Source of the DNA: Saprospirales bacterium | GTDB taxonomy: Bacteria; Bacteroidota; Bacteroidia; Chitinophagales; Saprospiraceae | Direction of reading: 5' to 3' | DNA: 64,000 nt | Assembly: GCA_016711045.1 (NCBI GenBank) | Contig: JADJTT010000007.1 | Span: forward strand, 124,001-188,000 | In this document: positions 62,239 through 64,000 of the stretch, one piece after another | How positions within the stretch are numbered: the stretch's first letter is position 1 | Layout: every line of letters starts with the position of its first letter | The notes under the pieces: generated by a model | What the model was told of the DNA's origin: nothing | What the model saw: the letters and a program-made list of their open reading frames with translations, nothing else | Database searches by the model: none | Made by a program: the position numbers and the translations under genes

Positions 62239-63657
62239 TTATACCAACTCCTCGATCTTCTCCATGATCCATTGCGAGCTGGCAACGCCCTTACTGCTTT
62301 TTAGCTCTTCGCGCAGGCTTTCAATCCGCTTGCTGTCTCCCGGCATGGTCTTGGTGAGCTTTTTGACAAATCGAATGAACTGGAGGAAACTCCTGCGCCG
62401 ACGGGAGGAAATATCCTTGTGGCGGTTGAGGTACGCCCGAAAACTCTCCATCAGCGAATAGAGTGGTTCGATCTCATCGATCTCAAAATAGGTAGTGAGC
62501 AGAAGTGTCTTTGCATTGAGGTTGGTGATCACATCTTCGTATTCCACATGGCGGAGTGTTTCGATCACCATGTCGTAGTCCCGTTTGTAGAAATAGAGCT
62601 GAGAAAGGTTAAAGGAGACAGTGTTTTCCCGCTGTGCCTCCGGCAGGTAATGCTGGTAATCGAGAATAAACTGTTCGGTCCAGACCATTTCACCCAAACG
62701 CAGCCCCACTACGACAATGTTTCGGAAAAGCCCGGGCTCCATTTCTCCCTCCACGATCAGGATATCCTTTTTCAACAAGTCCTTATACAGGTCGAAATAT
62801 TCCCGCAGGAAAGACTGGTTGCCCTTGTTGATCTTCCGGGTGCAATAGTTAATGGCGAAGGTGTATATCTCCTGTGCTTCTTCTTTGGGAAATTCCAGAC
62901 CATGCTTCTCCAGCAGGTCTTTCAGTTTGAAATAGTGGGCCTCGTTGTCTCCTTCGGTATAGGCCAGGTATATCTGAAAATAAACGGCGATAGGAGGGAC
63001 CTCTTCGTAGCGATACCTTTTGATGTGGGCGATGATCTCCTCCAGGAAAAGGATTTCATACTCAAAGGATACTGAGTACTGTTGGCTGAGCACATCGCAG
63101 TAGTATTTCAGCTTTTCTGCCAGGTAAAACCGGTCGAGGTTGTTGGCGATCTCCTCCACATTGGTTTCTATATCGCGCTTTCCGAGGGATCGATTGAGGC
63201 GATAGTAGTTTTTTTCGATCTGGTATTGGTGGTAGTAGTAGTTGGCCGGACGGTAGTGCTGTTGGTCGGACAAACGGCGGGCGGACTTGAGCGTGTTGTT
63301 GAACAACTTGCTGATCTTGCGCTGAATTACCGCATCCATCAGGTAAGTCGCTTGATGGAGGGGGTTTTCCTGAAAAGCCTCCTGGGCGATATACCCTTCC
63401 AACTGCTTCATCAGATCGGAAAAATACTTGCGCATGCGAACGTCATCGTAGGGCTTGTCCGGGTTTAATTTCTCCCAAAAAGCCTCTTTTGGCACTTCCT
63501 GCTCCGGGTCTCCCGCCATGCTGTCAACCAGGTGGTCGTATAAGTCGATAAGATCCTGATTGGCATTGAAATAGGGAGAACAGAGAAACTTCCGGAAGCG
63601 GTTCTGTTCCACCTTGGAGAATTGTTGGATGACGGCGTAAACTTTAAGATTTTGCAT
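62239..63657 (-). CDS. helical-repeat hypothetical protein
   Basis: A 472-residue soluble, mostly helical protein without signal peptide. It starts MQNLKVYAVIQQFSKVEQNR, with a conserved-looking FRKFLCSPYFNANQDLIDLY next; the middle and end have TPR-like helix pairs (AINYCTRKINKGNQSFLREY, LSQLYFYKRDYDMVIETLRH). I recall large families of such proteins in Saprospiria genomes, without function. ATG 63657 is chosen over a TTG 18 nt earlier. Convergent with the receptor gene across a strong terminator; the 204 bp upstream hold only the divergent promoter region. Confidence 0.7.
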   Translation of the reverse strand: MQNLKVYAVIQQFSKVEQNRFRKFLCSPYFNANQDLIDLYDHLVDSMAGDPEQEVPKEAFWEKLNPDKPYDDVRMRKYFSDLMKQLEGYIAQEAFQENPLHQATYLMDAVIQRKISKLFNNTLKSARRLSDQQHYRPANYYYHQYQIEKNYYRLNRSLGKRDIETNVEEIANNLDRFYLAEKLKYYCDVLSQQYSVSFEYEILFLEEIIAHIKRYRYEEVPPIAVYFQIYLAYTEGDNEAHYFKLKDLLEKHGLEFPKEEAQEIYTFAINYCTRKINKGNQSFLREYFDLYKDLLKKDILIVEGEMEPGLFRNIVVVGLRLGEMVWTEQFILDYQHYLPEAQRENTVSFNLSQLYFYKRDYDMVIETLRHVEYEDVITNLNAKTLLLTTYFEIDEIEPLYSLMESFRAYLNRHKDISSRRRRSFLQFIRFVKKLTKTMPGDSKRIESLREELKSSKGVASSQWIMEKIEELV

Positions 63658-63798
63658 AGCCTGATTTAATGCCAATTATCTGCTGCCTAAATTTATGAAA
63701 TCTTGGAAGAAAATCACTCTATTTGGGCTATTGGTCACCCTCTCCGGTGACTTGTCCTTTATTTGACGTCCAAACTGCAAAATTTGTTCGAAACGGTA

Positions 63799-63830
63799 TT
63801 GGCGCGAACGCATAATTAATCGTATATTGC
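63799..63830 (+). promoter_or_regulatory. possible -33/-7 promoter of the last gene
   Basis: TTG (63799-63801), 21 nt, TATATTGC, close to TAnnTTTG. A direct repeat GGCGCGAA flanks it (63801-63808 and 63832-63839), a possible operator. Confidence 0.35.
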
Positions 63831-63861
63831 TGGCGCGAATGTAAATGATAAACCACAATCC

Positions 63862-64000
63862 ATGAATATATCTCGACTCGGTCTAAAACTCGTGCCTTAC
63901 TTCCTATGGGGGCTAGCAACCCTATTTGTGGGAAGTTCTTCGGCCCAGGCCCAGGGAGATCTGGAGTATCTTTCTTTTGACGTGCTCATCGGAGACACGT
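63862..64000 (+). CDS. exported protein, N-terminal part only
   Basis: Only 46 residues are inside the window. They show a signal peptide (LVPYFLWGLATLFVGSSSAQAQ) then GDLEYLSFDVLIGDT. No family can be named from this; the gene continues to the right. Confidence 0.6.
   Translation, partial: MNISRLGLKLVPYFLWGLATLFVGSSSAQAQGDLEYLSFDVLIGDT

Overview
This 64 kb window looks chromosomal and comes from a member of the Bacteroidota, most like the Saprospiria (Lewinella/Haliscomenobacter type). The reasons are protein architecture and promoter style: secreted proteins with C-terminal type IX secretion (T9SS) sorting domains, an Oar-like TonB-dependent receptor, a DUF5916 outer-membrane protein, an HYC_CC_PP-type protein, many SPII lipoproteins, almost no Shine-Dalgarno sequences, and several -7 boxes of the Bacteroidota form TAnnTTTG (the one before yidC also has TTTG 21 nt upstream). 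The genus assignment is inference; no rRNA is present. LAYOUT. 1-10.8 kb: cut-off GMC oxidoreductase, a stand-alone EAD11-like protein, MaoC hydratase, FG-GAP/ASPIC secreted protein, ferredoxin, GT39-like membrane protein, PIF1-like helicase, triple-Kazal lipoprotein and two paralogous barrel proteins. 10.9-22.7 kb: large FN3/GEVED T9SS protein, pentapeptide-repeat protein, DinB-like protein, rimO, lipoprotein msrB, a PhoB/PhoR-like two-component pair and an ABC-F ATPase. 22.9-37 kb: DUF5916 protein, then a long copper/heavy-metal block read leftwards (HMA chaperone, CusB, CusC, CusA, HYC_CC_PP protein, MbnH-like di-haem protein, MbnP, Cys-motif outer-membrane protein, small Cys-rich protein). 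37-50 kb: tryptophan 2,3-dioxygenase, GT39, RluA, a RibF-glycosyltransferase fusion, mutS, ffh, an OmpA protein paired with a membrane-anchored HhH protein, and a frameshifted acyl-CoA synthetase. 50-64 kb: yidC, DUF6438-like lipoprotein, GH31, double-ACT protein, frameshifted tail-collar protein, CNNM/CBS protein, a GIY-YIG nuclease with a 64-bp tandem palindromic array next to tRNA-Ser(UGA), an Oar-like receptor interrupted by an amber codon, a helical hypothetical protein and the start of a secreted protein. HOW GENES WORK TOGETHER. The copper block has periplasmic capture (HMA, MbnP), tripartite export (CusCBA), surface or periplasmic Cys-rich proteins, and a di-haem enzyme likely to modify MbnP. 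The two-component pair is a one-nucleotide-overlap operon. Housekeeping genes (rimO, mutS, ffh, yidC, ribF) lie among surface and secreted functions. NOTABLE: the GIY-YIG/tandem-palindrome/tRNA-Ser locus is the best candidate for an undescribed element. Other highlights are the RibF-GT2 fusion, the stand-alone EAD11-like protein, MbnP/MbnH separated by a terminator, unusually long perfect palindromes (37.0 kb, 22.7 kb, 46.8 kb), and three interrupted genes, two of them by single-base loss in homopolymers, which may be sequencing error.
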